From Streptomyces sp. NBC_00289 (GTDB taxonomy: Bacteria > Actinomycetota > Actinomycetes > Streptomycetales > Streptomycetaceae): a stretch of DNA of 64,000 bases. Positions 32,475 to 41,653 of the stretch are shown one piece after another. Under the pieces are notes generated by a model. The model ran no database searches. It had not been told where the DNA came from and saw only the letters and a program-made list of their open reading frames with translations. Where the stretch lies: assembly GCF_041435115.1 (NCBI RefSeq), contig NZ_CP108046.1, positions 9,176,001 through 9,240,000 of the forward strand, read 5' to 3'. Both the position numbers and the translations under genes were made by a program. Position 1 is the stretch's first letter. Each line of letters starts with the position of its first letter.

Positions 32475-33437
32475 GTGAACCTCGCCAGCCTCGACCTCAA
32501 CCTCGTCGTCGCCCTGCGCGCCCTCCTGGAGGAACGCAACGTCACCCGCGCGGGCCGACGCGTCGGCCTCAGCCAGCCCGCCATGAGCGCCGCCCTGGCC
32601 CGCCTGCGCCGCCACTTCGACGACGACCTCCTCTCCCGCGTCGGCGGTCACTACGAGCTGACCGCTCTCGGGCAGGTCCTCATGGACCGCACCTCGACCG
32701 CCTGCGACCTGCTGGAACGCCTCTTCACCAGTCAGGCCGACTTCGACCCGGCCACCGAGTCCCGCGAGATCACGATCGTCGCCTCCGACTACGCGGTGGC
32801 CGTCTACGGAGCCGAACTCGCCCGCACCCTCCACCGCGAGGCTCCAGGCATCCGCCTGCGCTTCACCCAGACGCCGCCGGGCATCGTCGAGGCGGCCGGC
32901 ACCCTGCTCAGCACGACCGACGGCCTGCTGATGCCGCACGGCATCATCAGCGACTTCCCCACCACCGAGCTCTACCGCGACGGATGGGTCTTCCTCGTCG
33001 CGGAGGACAACGCCGAGGTCGGCGAACACCTCACCACCGACGACCTGGCGCGCCTGCCGTGGGTGACGTACCGGCGCACCTACGACGCCCCGGCCGTCCG
33101 GCAGCTCGGCATGCTCGGCATCGAGCCGAGGGTCGAGGTGTCCGTCGACAGCTTCCAGCTGCTGCCGTTCATGGTCGCCGGCACCCGGCGCATCGCCCTC
33201 ATCCAGGAGCTCCTCGCGGAGAAGCTGCGCGGCCTGGCCCCGGTCCGGGTCATGCGGCCGCCCTACGAGGCGGTCCCGCTCCAGGAGGCCCTGTGGTGGC
33301 ATCCCGTCCACACCCATGACGCCGCCCACATCTGGTTGCGGGAGACGGCCGCGCGGGTCGCCGCCACGGTGACGCCCGGTCCGGTCATCCACGGCACGGA
33401 TGAGGGCGATCCGGAAGATCGATCGCGCGAGGGCTAG
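32475..33437 (+). CDS. LysR-type transcriptional regulator of the catabolic operon
   Basis: 320 aa from GTG 32475. N-terminal winged HTH at about 5-62 (LDLNLVVALRALLEERNVTR, VGLSQPAMSAALARLRRHF), close to the NodD/PcpR-like LTTR group in its LDLNL opening. The C-terminal effector domain spans about 90-305 (ITIVASDYAVAVYGAELA). It is divergent from the first FAH gene, the standard LTTR arrangement for a regulator that activates the adjacent operon when an aromatic substrate or intermediate binds. An MFS gene follows 152 bp downstream. Confidence 0.88.
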   Translation: MNLASLDLNLVVALRALLEERNVTRAGRRVGLSQPAMSAALARLRRHFDDDLLSRVGGHYELTALGQVLMDRTSTACDLLERLFTSQADFDPATESREITIVASDYAVAVYGAELARTLHREAPGIRLRFTQTPPGIVEAAGTLLSTTDGLLMPHGIISDFPTTELYRDGWVFLVAEDNAEVGEHLTTDDLARLPWVTYRRTYDAPAVRQLGMLGIEPRVEVSVDSFQLLPFMVAGTRRIALIQELLAEKLRGLAPVRVMRPPYEAVPLQEALWWHPVHTHDAAHIWLRETAARVAATVTPGPVIHGTDEGDPEDRSREG

Positions 33438-33589
33438 GCGCCGGGGGCGGACCGGCTCATAGTCGGGGCAGATCCTGACGCCCGCCGCTTCGGGCGCAGT
33501 CCCCCCGGGTGCGCAGACGCCCCACCGCCTGGCGACGGCCAGGACGGCGGCATGGCTCCGCACCCCCCGCCACCGCCCGTGGAGCCCGC

Positions 33590-34834
33590 ATGCCCGGATC
33601 CGTCCCCCTGCCCGCGCCCGTCACCACCGCCGGCGCCACCCTGAGCACCGAGAACGCGGGTCCCCTGCGCGCCGCTCTCCTCCTGGCCGGAAGCTGCCTG
33701 CCCGTGCTCGGCGCCGTCCTCATCGCCCCCGTGCTGCCCCGGATGCAGGACCACTTCGACTCGGTCCCCGGCGCCAAAACCCTCGTCCCCGTCGTCCTGA
33801 CCGTCCCCGCGCTCGCCCTCGCCCTGCTGGCTCCGTTCGCCGGCGTCATCGTGGACCGGCTGGGACGCAAACGCCTCCTGGTCACCGCGACCGTGCTGTA
33901 CGCCCTGTTCGGCACCGCCCCGCTCTGGCTGCACTCGCTCGGCGCCATCGTGGCCAGCCGTGTGCTGGTCGGCATCACCGAGGCCGCGATCATGACCTGC
34001 TGCACCACGCTGATCGGGGACTACTACACCGGACACGTACGGGACCGCTACCTCGCCCTGCAGACCATGTGCGCCTCCGCCGCCGCGACCGCGTTCTTCG
34101 TGCTGGGCGGCGCGCTCGGCTCGGCGGGCTGGCGCGCCCCCTTCTGGATCTACGCCGTCGGCCTCCTGCTCGCCTCGGCGATGGCCGCCGCGCTGCCCAG
34201 GCCGCGACCCGGCGACGAGGCCGCCGCGGACGAACCGGCCGTCGGGACACGGTCGTTCCCCGTCCGGAGGCTGGCCGGGCTCTGCGCGCTCACCATGTTC
34301 GGCGCCGCGGTCTTCTACACCGTGCCGGTGGAGATGTCGTACCTCCTCGACGACCTGGGGGTGACGTCCACCGGGGTCATCGGTCTGGCCACCGCCCTCG
34401 CCAGCGCGGCCACCGTGGCCGGCTCGGTCGCCTTCACCCGGCTGCGCGGCGAGCCCGGGCACAGACTGCCCGCCGTCTTCGCCCTGTGTGCGGCCGGATT
34501 CGTCGTGATGGGCCTGTCCGGCAGGCCCGTGCTCCTGGTGGCCGGAGCGGTACTCAACTGCTTCGGCTGCGGAGTCCTGCTGCCCTCCCTGCTCACGGCG
34601 GCGATGTCCAGGCTGGACTACGCCGACCGCGGGCGTGGCACCGGCCTGTGGACGGCGGCCTTCTTCGCGGGCGAGTTCGTCTGCCCGCTCGTCCTGATCG
34701 GCGCCGAGTCCGTGGTCGGCAGCCTGTCCGGCGCCGTGGGCCTCCTCGGCCTCGCCTCCGCTCTCATGGCGGGGGGACTGCTGCTCGCCCGCCGCCGGGT
34801 GGCGGCGGTGACGGACGAGGGGCCGGCGGCCTGA
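33590..34834 (+). CDS. MFS transporter
   Basis: 414 aa from ATG 33590, 5 nt after GGAG; the open frame to 33509 is Arg-rich and was rejected. Twelve membrane segments can be traced, with the MFS loop 2-3 motif GVIVDRLGRKRLLV and the first segments LLLAGSCLPVLGAVLIAPV. It resembles the sugar/drug or aromatic-acid transporter groups rather than a known specific carrier. Placement behind the LysR gene of the catabolic operon suggests uptake of the operon's substrate or export of a toxic intermediate, but a promoter of its own is possible. Confidence 0.82.
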   Translation: MPGSVPLPAPVTTAGATLSTENAGPLRAALLLAGSCLPVLGAVLIAPVLPRMQDHFDSVPGAKTLVPVVLTVPALALALLAPFAGVIVDRLGRKRLLVTATVLYALFGTAPLWLHSLGAIVASRVLVGITEAAIMTCCTTLIGDYYTGHVRDRYLALQTMCASAAATAFFVLGGALGSAGWRAPFWIYAVGLLLASAMAAALPRPRPGDEAAADEPAVGTRSFPVRRLAGLCALTMFGAAVFYTVPVEMSYLLDDLGVTSTGVIGLATALASAATVAGSVAFTRLRGEPGHRLPAVFALCAAGFVVMGLSGRPVLLVAGAVLNCFGCGVLLPSLLTAAMSRLDYADRGRGTGLWTAAFFAGEFVCPLVLIGAESVVGSLSGAVGLLGLASALMAGGLLLARRRVAAVTDEGPAA

Positions 34835-35005
34835 CCGTCCCCGCCCGCCGCGCCCTCCCGGGGCGCCGTCGGCCGACCCGCGCGCCGCTGTGGTCACCCC
34901 GGCTGTTCGGCAGTACCGCCGGCGTGCACGAGACTGTGCGGTGACCGTACCGTGCCGTTCGCCGGCACCGTGCGGGCAGGCACCGATCCGGGAGGGACCA
35001 ACCAA

Positions 35006-35287
35006 ATGATCATCTTCGGCACCAAGGGTTACCTGTACCAGCTGGCGATACTGACGCTGGTGTGCGGACAGTGCGGGAATCCGTCCGCGCACACGCTCAG
35101 GAAGCGCGTCACGAAGTTCACGCTGTTCTTCGTGCCGCTGTTCCCGATCTCCACGAAGTACGTCACGCAGTGCACCTTCTGCGGCGCCGAGCAGAAGGTG
35201 ACCAAGGAGCAGGCCGACCAGTTGCAGGCGCAGGCCGCCGGCGGCCAGTCCTACGGGCAGCCGCAGCAGCAGCCCTACCAGTCCTGA
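35006..35287 (+). CDS. Small zinc-ribbon protein
   Basis: 93 aa from ATG 35006 with GGGAGGG upstream; the frame is open to 34952 but that start has no ribosome site. It has Cys20-x2-Cys23 and Cys55-x2-Cys58 (LTLVCGQCG and TQCTFCGAE), a four-cysteine zinc ribbon with a hydrophobic stretch (FTLFFVPLFPIS) between the pairs, and a Gln-rich low-complexity tail (YGQPQQQPYQ). This matches the zinc-ribbon family common in Streptomyces, of unknown function; the hydrophobic segment hints at membrane contact. Followed by a strong hairpin. No operon partner. Confidence 0.82.
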   Translation: MIIFGTKGYLYQLAILTLVCGQCGNPSAHTLRKRVTKFTLFFVPLFPISTKYVTQCTFCGAEQKVTKEQADQLQAQAAGGQSYGQPQQQPYQS

Positions 35288-35311
35288 TCCGGACGGCGGA
35301 ACCTGAACCCG

Positions 35312-35366
35312 GTCGCCCCCGCACACCCGCCCGGACCGTGAGCCGGTCCGGGCGGGTGCGGGCGAC
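35312..35366. terminator. Bidirectional terminator with imperfect outer stem
   Basis: A perfect 13-bp core (35325-35337 with 35345-35357, 7-nt loop) is extended by pairing of GTCGC/GCGAC on the outside with small bulges. It lies between the convergent zinc-ribbon and metalloprotease genes. Confidence 0.75.
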
Positions 35367-35377
35367 TGTGCCGAGGG

Positions 35378-37642
35378 TCAGGGGGTGAGCTGCCAGTTGC
35401 GGATGTACCCCACGTCGATGGACGCGACGTCACGGACCCGCAACTTCCAGGTGCCGTCGACGGGTTGGGCGGAGGCGTCCACCGTGAAGGTCTGGTCGAC
35501 GTTGTCCGCCGAACCGCCGCTGCGGTTGAGGAGCGAGTACACGGTTCCGTCGGGACCCACCAGGTCCACGGTCAGGTCACCGCGATAGGTGTGCACGATG
35601 TCGACGTAGACCTGGGTGGTGGCGGAGGCGTTGCCGGGCCGGCCCGTGATGGTGAGCGGTGACTCGACGGCCGCTCCCGCGTCGGGAATGTCGACGCGGG
35701 TGGCGTTGGCGTAGATGTAGGCGATCCGCCAGGCGAAGTCCGCGGTGACGGCGGCACCGGTGCTGTCCGTGACGGTGACGGTCACGTCGCTGCTGCCGGT
35801 GGTGGTGGGCACGCCCGATATCCGGCCGTGCTCGTCGATGCTCAGGCCGTCGGGCAGACCGGTCGCCGTGTAGGTGAGGCTCGCGTCGGAGTTCGTGGTG
35901 TACGCGTCGATCTGGAGGCCGACCTGCTGGCCCACTCCGCTGGTCTGGTCGGCGACGGGGGCGACGTTGACGCCCAGCGCGATCCGGTCGCCGACGTTGA
36001 TGGCGGCCCAGGCGCCGGCGACGGCGAGGTAGGTGTCGCTGTAGGCCCCGAAGAGGTCGGCGGCGGCCTGGAGGGTGGCGACGCGCGCCCCGGCGTAGTT
36101 GGTCGACGAGGTCATGTACGTCGTCAGCGCCCGGTACCAGATGCGTTCGGCGTTGCCGATGCCTATGCCCGTGACCGGCGCGCCGTCGGAGGTGGGGCTG
36201 TCGTAGGAGACACCGTTGACGGTCTTGGCGCCGCTGCCCTCGGAGAGCAGGTAGAAGAAGTGGTTCGCGGGGCCCGAGGAGTAGTGGACGTCCACGCTGC
36301 CGAGGGTGGAGCTCCAGTAGTCGCGGGAGGAGCCGTCCCGGGAGGGCTTGTCCATGTAGCGCAGCGGGGTGCCGTCCCCGTTGATGTCGATCTTCTCGCC
36401 GACGAGGTAGTCGGGGACGTCGGCCGGGAGGTCGGCGTGGAACTCCACGGCGGCGGCGAAGATGTCCGAGGTCGCCTCGTTGAGCCCGCCCGACTCGCCG
36501 GAGTAGGTCAGGCCCGCGGTGGCGCTGGTGACACCGTGGCTCATCTCGTGCGCGGCCACGTCGAGCGAGGTCAGCGGATGCGTGTTGCCGGACCCGTCGC
36601 CGTAGGTCATGCAGAAGCAGCTGTCGGACCAGAAGGCGTTGACGTAGTTGCTGCCGTAGTGGGCCCGGCTGTAGGCGGCGACCCCGTCGTTGCGGATGCC
36701 GTTGCGGCCGTGGACGTCCTTGTAGTAGTCCCAGGTCGCCGCCGCGCCGAAGGCCACGTCGACACCGGCGGTCTGCCGGTTGGCAGGGGTGCCGTCGCCC
36801 CAGACATCGTTGTCGTCGGTGAACAGCGTGCCCGTGCCGGAGGTGCCCTGGTTCAGGTCGTAGGTGCGGTGACCCGCCCGGTCGCCGTCGAGAAGCTGGT
36901 ACGTCGAGCCCGACAGCGTGGTGCCGAGCGGAACCGGGCCGTTGAACTGTCCCGTGCCCGTTCCGGTGTGCACGCCCTCGTACTTCTGGATCGTCTTGCC
37001 AGACGCCGCGTCGGTGACGACGTGGAGTTCGCTCGGCGTGCCGTCCCGCTGGACACCCTCGACCACGGTCTCCCAGGCGAGGACCGGTTCGGCGGCGACG
37101 GCCCACACGACGAGCCGGGGTGCCTCGCCGACGGTCGCTCGCTCGGCGTCGGCCTTCTCGGCGGTGGTGAGCGCCTTGTGCCGGGCGGTGGTGGCGTTCA
37201 CCGCGGGTTTGGTGGACGGGACGGCGAGGTCGCTCTCGGTGGCCGCGGACACGGTGGTGCTGCCGTCGTTCACATGGACCACGAGGTCGCCGCCGAGGAC
37301 GGGCAGTCCGGCGTAGGTGCGGTCGTAGCGGGTGTGTGTGGTGCCGTCGACATCCTGCACGACGTCCTTGACCACGAGTTTCTCGCCGGATCCGAGGTCG
37401 AGTCGCCGCGCGGTGCCGGCGGCGGCCGCCTTGGCCTTCTTCAGGAGCGTGGCGCGCCTGGCGGGGGAGGTGGTGGCGGGGGCCGCGCCGGCGCGGGGCT
37501 GGGCGCTGATCCGGGCAGGGCCGGGGTCCGCCGGGGCGCCGGAGGCGGTGCCGCTCTGCAGGGCGAGGGCGATCATGGTTCCGGTGAGGGCGAGGGCTGT
37601 GGTGTGTCTGCGCCGGTGTGCGGTGCGGTGGAGCTGGGGCAA
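35378..37642 (-). CDS. Secreted M4 (thermolysin-family) metalloprotease
   Basis: 754 aa from TTG 37642, chosen because AAGGAG lies 9 nt upstream (an exact ribosome site followed by TTG); the long open frame beyond it is not protein-like. Signal peptide (RRRHTTALALTGTMIALAL), then an FTP/PepSY-type prodomain (to about 230). The catalytic part has HEMSH near 364-368 and GGLNEATSDIFAAAVEFH (second Glu ligand). A C-terminal Ig-like repeat (about 555-640) is followed by a P-proprotein domain ending in VGYIRNWQLTP. Length is normal for Streptomyces neutral proteases with extra domains. Secreted, zinc-dependent. Single gene, own promoter in 37643-37900. Confidence 0.9.
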   Translation of the reverse strand: MPQLHRTAHRRRHTTALALTGTMIALALQSGTASGAPADPGPARISAQPRAGAAPATTSPARRATLLKKAKAAAAGTARRLDLGSGEKLVVKDVVQDVDGTTHTRYDRTYAGLPVLGGDLVVHVNDGSTTVSAATESDLAVPSTKPAVNATTARHKALTTAEKADAERATVGEAPRLVVWAVAAEPVLAWETVVEGVQRDGTPSELHVVTDAASGKTIQKYEGVHTGTGTGQFNGPVPLGTTLSGSTYQLLDGDRAGHRTYDLNQGTSGTGTLFTDDNDVWGDGTPANRQTAGVDVAFGAAATWDYYKDVHGRNGIRNDGVAAYSRAHYGSNYVNAFWSDSCFCMTYGDGSGNTHPLTSLDVAAHEMSHGVTSATAGLTYSGESGGLNEATSDIFAAAVEFHADLPADVPDYLVGEKIDINGDGTPLRYMDKPSRDGSSRDYWSSTLGSVDVHYSSGPANHFFYLLSEGSGAKTVNGVSYDSPTSDGAPVTGIGIGNAERIWYRALTTYMTSSTNYAGARVATLQAAADLFGAYSDTYLAVAGAWAAINVGDRIALGVNVAPVADQTSGVGQQVGLQIDAYTTNSDASLTYTATGLPDGLSIDEHGRISGVPTTTGSSDVTVTVTDSTGAAVTADFAWRIAYIYANATRVDIPDAGAAVESPLTITGRPGNASATTQVYVDIVHTYRGDLTVDLVGPDGTVYSLLNRSGGSADNVDQTFTVDASAQPVDGTWKLRVRDVASIDVGYIRNWQLTP

Positions 37643-38162
37643 GGTCTTCTCCTTCTGCGACGGGACCGGCCCGGATCGCAGGCCGACGGGGCGAGCCGGC
37701 GGGATACGGCCGGCCCGGCTTCGCTGAACGGAAGGGGACGCCGCAGGAGCCGCCCGGCGCGGGAGTCCGTGTCGGCGGGAGCGTGCGCCAAGGGGAGGTG
37801 GGGAGAGGACGTGGGGGGAGAGTGAAGAAGCGTGGGGGGAGTGAACGATCGGTGAACGTCCGAAAGAAGGGTGACATCCGGCGCACAGGATTGTCATGGA
37901 TGTGACAACACAACGGCTGGAACTGACCATTGCGTGCTGGGACTTCATCACCCACAGGAGAGGTTTCCAGCCGAAACCGAGGGCACGTCCGCAGACGGGC
38001 ACCGGCCGGCGAACACGACGGCCTCGATGCCTCGGCCGCGGCGCTCCTCACATGACGGACTCACGGCTCTACCGCGGTGCGCTCCACTCACGGCCCTACG
38101 CCTCGACCGCGGTGCTCTCCACCCACGGCCCTACGCCTCAGCCGCGGTGCTTCTCCCCGGTC
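37643..38162. other. Intergenic region with direct repeats
   Basis: 520 bp between the protease start and the phosphatase stop. The protease promoter lies here, probably near 37700-37900. No gene is supported. The right end carries the 35-bp tandem repeats listed separately. Confidence 0.45.
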
Positions 38163-38176
38163 CTACGCCTCAGCCG
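38072..38176. repeat. Tandem 35-bp repeat, about three copies
   Basis: The units begin with CCGCGGTGC at 38072, 38107 and 38142 (period exactly 35), and a shortened fourth starts at 38174. The middle CACGGCCCTACGCCTC is nearly identical between the first two units. The array runs into the last codons of the phosphatase gene, whose C-terminal residues (RRRVGEEHAAEA) are partly encoded by the last unit. Confidence 0.75.
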
Positions 38177-39464
38177 CGTGCTCCTCGCCGACCCGGCGCC
38201 GCAGCCGGGGAGCGGGCCCGGGTCCCGTCGGCGGAGCGTCCGAGAGGAGACAGGCGAGGAGAGCGGCGGTGTCGTCGTGCAGGCGGCTGTGGCTGTAGGC
38301 CAGCAGGTCCTCGTGCAGGCGGTCCAGCAACTGCCGTGGCGACAGGGGCCCCCAGGAGCGGACGCGCTCCAGGACCGGGTAGAAGGAGCCGTCCGGGGCG
38401 CGGGCCTCGGTGACGCCGTCGGTGTAGAGCAGGAGTTGGTCGCCGACATGGAAGGCGTGTTCGTCCACGTGGTACGGCTCCCCGACGAGGACACCGAGGT
38501 TGAGCGGCGGCGCGGGCCGGGTCGCCTCCAGCTCCCACACCTGGCCGGAGCGCATGAGCAGCGGCGGTGGATGACCGCAGTTGACGATCCGGACGACGCG
38601 GGCGTCCGCGACGATCTCCGCGAAGACGGCGGTGACGAAACGCTCGCCGATCTCGCTGCCGGGGAGCTGGGCGGCCCTGCGGGTCATGCTCGTCTCCACC
38701 CGGCCCGCGAGGGCGGGCAGGTCACGCTCGTCGTGTGCGGCCTCGCGGAACGCGCCGACCAGGGCGGCGGCGGTCTCCACCGCGAGCAGGCCCTTGCCGC
38801 GGACGTCACCGATCAGCAGGCGTACGCCGTGCCGGGTGGGTACGGCCTCGAAGAGGTCGCCGCCGATGTGTGCCTCCGCGGCGGCGGAGAGATAGAGACT
38901 CTCCAGCTCGATGTTGCCGACACGGTGCGGGATGGGGCTGAGCAGGACGCGCTGCGCGATGTCGGCCACGAAGCGCACGGTGGCGAGCGTGCGTTCGCGC
39001 CTGGTGCGGTGGGCGGCCAGGATCGTGGCCAGGGTGCCGACCAGGACCGTGCAGAAGTACGCGGCCACGTAGTGGCGGTCCCACAGGTAGCCGACGGAGC
39101 GGCCCGCGCAGCACGGGGTGCCCGCCAGCAGCGCTTCGAATCCGACGGCGAACACGGTGATGCCGGCGACCGCCGCGGGCCCGTGGGCGAAGGCGCCCAC
39201 GAGGGGAAGCGCCACCAGGAGGAAGCTCACCGGCCACTCGACCGGCGTCAGCGGCTCGATGACCAGGACGGCGATGACGTACAGGACGGGAAGCCAGCGC
39301 ATCCACAGCGGTGGGGCGGGGAGCGCCGGGCCGCCACCGCCCGGCCGCGGCTCGTGGCGGTGGGACGGTGTGCCACGACGGAGCCGCCTCACCGAGCGCT
39401 CCCGCACGCGGACGCCGACGGACGGGTGAGGTGTCCCGATGCGGGGTTCGCGGGCGGTTGACAT
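38163..39464 (-). CDS. Membrane SpoIIE-type PP2C serine phosphatase
   Basis: 433 aa from ATG 39464; the frame is open to 39665 but the added residues are not protein-like, and neither start has a good ribosome site. The N-terminal half has four to five membrane segments (RWLPVLYVIAVLVIEPL, VAGITVFAVGFEALLAG, YVAAYFCTVLVGTLATILAA). The C-terminal half is a PP2C/SpoIIE domain with VGGDLFE-type and GDVRGKG metal motifs (AHIGGDLFEAVPT, LLIGDVRGKGLLAVETAA), NCGHPPPLLM and LLLYTDGVTEARAPDG. It resembles RsbU/SpoIIE partners of STAS antagonists. The STAS protein at 56870 is a conceivable substrate in trans. The end of the gene overlaps tandem repeats. Confidence 0.85.
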   Translation of the reverse strand: MSTAREPRIGTPHPSVGVRVRERSVRRLRRGTPSHRHEPRPGGGGPALPAPPLWMRWLPVLYVIAVLVIEPLTPVEWPVSFLLVALPLVGAFAHGPAAVAGITVFAVGFEALLAGTPCCAGRSVGYLWDRHYVAAYFCTVLVGTLATILAAHRTRRERTLATVRFVADIAQRVLLSPIPHRVGNIELESLYLSAAAEAHIGGDLFEAVPTRHGVRLLIGDVRGKGLLAVETAAALVGAFREAAHDERDLPALAGRVETSMTRRAAQLPGSEIGERFVTAVFAEIVADARVVRIVNCGHPPPLLMRSGQVWELEATRPAPPLNLGVLVGEPYHVDEHAFHVGDQLLLYTDGVTEARAPDGSFYPVLERVRSWGPLSPRQLLDRLHEDLLAYSHSRLHDDTAALLACLLSDAPPTGPGPAPRLRRRVGEEHAAEA

Positions 39465-39643
39465 GCCTGACGGCTCGGCTGACGCGGCCTGCACACACGA
39501 AACTCCCGGCAGCGGATCTGGCAAGAGGTCCAGCCTCCTGTGCCGCGGCACGGCGTGCCGGTCATTGCTCCACTCAGCGGCATGTCCGGCGGGTGTCCCG
39601 GCGCAGGTGCCCGGGGCGCAGGCGCCGGCTCGGACGCGGTGCG

Positions 39644-40801
39644 TCACCCGCCGGGCGAGAGCCACGGCAGCGGGTCGGTGTAGCGCCCGTCGTAGATCAC
39701 TTCGAAGTGCAGATGGGGACCCGTGGACAGACCCGTCGATCCGGCCGCCCCGATCGGCGCCCGGGCCGGCACCGTCTGGCCGACGGAGACCTGGAGGGCC
39801 GACAGGTGGCTGTACGTCGTCTCCAGGCGTTTCCCGGCGACGGTTCCGTGGTCGACGACGACGCGGTTGCCGTAGGCCTTGGTCATCGCGGCGAACACCA
39901 CGCGTCCTTGCGCGGCGGCGGAGACCTGCGTGCCCTGGGCCGCGGCGAAGTCGACTCCGGTGTGCAAATTGGTCACCCCGGTCAGCGGGTGCACACGGGA
40001 CCCGAAGGGCGAGGTCACGGTCAGGGCGCTCAGCGGCGCCACCAGCACACCGCCGGCCGCCTCGGCGCCGGTGCCCTCGGACGTGTCCTGGTCGACCTCC
40101 TTGTACCGCGGGAGCAGGGCCTTCACCTCGGTGAGGTAGACCCGCGCCCGGGCCGGGACGCGGCCCGCCTCGGTGACCGCTGCCGTCCCCTCCGCGTAGG
40201 CGGCGAGGGTGAGATCCACGAGGTCCCCGTTGACGGTGCCGTCGGTCCTGAGGTCGGTCACCTTCCCGGCGAGCGAGCAGTCCTGCCGGCCGAGCGCCAT
40301 GATGGCGTCGGCCGGATCACGGGGCGAGGCATGCCCGTTGCCGTCGTCGTCCTTGCCCCAGGTCCGCCACCGTGGGTCGGTGAAGGCCGCGATGCCCTTC
40401 TCGCCGGTCAGTCGTCCGGTGCCGTTGCTCCAGCCGGAGAGCTGGTCTATCTGAGCGGCGAGCAGCGACGGTGTGACCACCGTGCAGGCCGAGGCCGCCT
40501 TGCGCAGCCAGGGAAGGTACGAGTCGTCGACGTGGGTGGCCGCGGCGGGGCCGGGGTCGGGCTCCTGGGGCCACAGGGCGGACAGGTCGCCCGTCAGCGC
40601 CAGGAAGCAGGACACTCCCACCAGCGCGGTGAGCCCCGGCAGGACCAGCAGTGTGAACGGGCCCGGACCGCGTCGGACGCGCTTGGGGGGCCGTTCGGAC
40701 GGCCCCGCGGCTTCCTGCTCGTGTCTGCCTTGCTCGGGCGCCGCCGGCTCGTCCGCTGCCCGCTCGTCCGTTTCCCGTTCGTCCGGCCGGGTGTCGGTCA
40801 C
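39644..40801 (-). CDS. Membrane-anchored M23 peptidase with transglycosylase-like domain
   Basis: 385 aa from GTG 40801, selected because GGAG lies 7 nt upstream (GTG 40816 is also in frame). Acidic N-terminal tail, basic stretch, then one membrane segment (FTLLVLPGLTALVGVSCFLAL). Next comes a region of about 100 residues resembling a lytic-transglycosylase/SLT fold (SLLAAQIDQLSGW, GKDDDGNGHASPRDPADAI). The C-terminal M23 lysostaphin-type peptidase has HTGVDFAAAQGTQV and HLHFEVIYDG, which carry the zinc ligands. The pair of activities suggests cutting both glycan strands and cross-links of peptidoglycan, likely in growth or spore formation. Extracytoplasmic. Confidence 0.88.
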   Translation of the reverse strand: MTDTRPDERETDERAADEPAAPEQGRHEQEAAGPSERPPKRVRRGPGPFTLLVLPGLTALVGVSCFLALTGDLSALWPQEPDPGPAAATHVDDSYLPWLRKAASACTVVTPSLLAAQIDQLSGWSNGTGRLTGEKGIAAFTDPRWRTWGKDDDGNGHASPRDPADAIMALGRQDCSLAGKVTDLRTDGTVNGDLVDLTLAAYAEGTAAVTEAGRVPARARVYLTEVKALLPRYKEVDQDTSEGTGAEAAGGVLVAPLSALTVTSPFGSRVHPLTGVTNLHTGVDFAAAQGTQVSAAAQGRVVFAAMTKAYGNRVVVDHGTVAGKRLETTYSHLSALQVSVGQTVPARAPIGAAGSTGLSTGPHLHFEVIYDGRYTDPLPWLSPGG

Positions 40802-41168
40802 CGGGGAACTCCGCACGCCGACGACGGTTTCAGCGGAAACAAGGTGCTCACGAGCCGACGCTAAGGCTGTACCGCCCCGGTATCACGAAGCGCCGAGGCA
40901 CACCCGCCTGCCCGAACGGGCAGACCATGTGTCCGCTCCGGCACATCGCAGGTGATCGACGTCCGCATTCCCGGGCGCAGGCGGGGCAGGCGCATCGAGT
41001 GCGAACCGGGAAGCAGCGGACGAGAGTCAGGAGGACACGCGATGCCGGGGCGGACGCCGACCCACCCGGCGTCGCGCGACCGGCGGACCGCATCCCGGCC
41101 GTACGGACCATGTCCCGTCCGCCGTGTGCGGTACCCCGGCGCCCGGCGGACCCGCGGAAGGAGTCCCT
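40802..41168. other. Intergenic region, no gene
   Basis: 367 bp between divergent genes. It should hold the M23 peptidase promoter on the left and that of the 105-aa protein on the right. No repeat, hairpin or credible small ORF seen. Confidence 0.4.
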
Positions 41169-41486
41169 GTGACCACGTTCGTCATCACCGTGCCCGGCAC
41201 GTTCGTCCACGGAATCTCCGAGGACACCTGCTCCGCCGTCGAGCGCAGCCTCCGCCCCCAGGACCCGAAGAACACGGACCTGGGTGAGAGCGAGGAGCTG
41301 AGCCTGCTGACGGTCGACGAGGACGGCATGTTCGCGGCCCGTGTCGAGGTCGAGGCCGCGGATCAGTCCGGTGCCGAGAGCGAAGCGGTACGACTGGTTT
41401 CCACCGCGCTGCGCGACAGCGGCTTCAGCGAGGAGGACGCCCCGCTGGGGGCGGCGATCGTCACCGGCATCGACAGCGAGTTCTGA
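41169..41486 (+). CDS. Conserved unknown 105-aa acidic protein
   Basis: 105 aa from GTG 41169, with AAGGAG 5 nt upstream. It is acidic (many Glu/Asp) with an alternating pattern suggesting an alpha/beta fold: TTFVITVPGTFVHGISE, LSLLTVDEDGMFAARVEVEA, SEAVRLVSTALRDSGFSEED. No cysteines except one, no signal peptide, no membrane segment. It reads like a typical small conserved Streptomyces hypothetical; no family recognised. It faces the DUF6510-type gene across a short inverted repeat. Confidence 0.65.
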   Translation: MTTFVITVPGTFVHGISEDTCSAVERSLRPQDPKNTDLGESEELSLLTVDEDGMFAARVEVEAADQSGAESEAVRLVSTALRDSGFSEEDAPLGAAIVTGIDSEF

Positions 41487-41538
41487 CAAGGCTCACTCGT
41501 CGCGGGCTCGCTCGCCAGGGGAGCGGACGTGCGGCTCG

Positions 41539-41572
41539 CCGCCGACAGCGGCTCCGCTCACCTTGTCGGCGG
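41539..41572. terminator. Possible terminator between convergent genes
   Basis: CCGCCGACA (41539-41547) pairs with TGTCGGCGG (41564-41572) around a loop that itself contains GCGG/CCGC. A modest structure in a 167-bp convergent gap. Confidence 0.4.
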
Positions 41573-41653
41573 GCCGGCCCGCGGAGTGCGCGTCGCAGAC
41601 CGGCCGGGAGGGCTCGGGGAGTCTCGCTGCCGTACCGGCTTCCGGCAGGGCGC

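Noticed and set aside
35828..37825. A 665-codon plus-strand frame opposite the metalloprotease
   Set aside because: Same cause: the minus strand has the HEMSH zinc site and a proper ribosome site, and the plus-strand product is Val/Gly/Asp/Arg repeats with no family signal.
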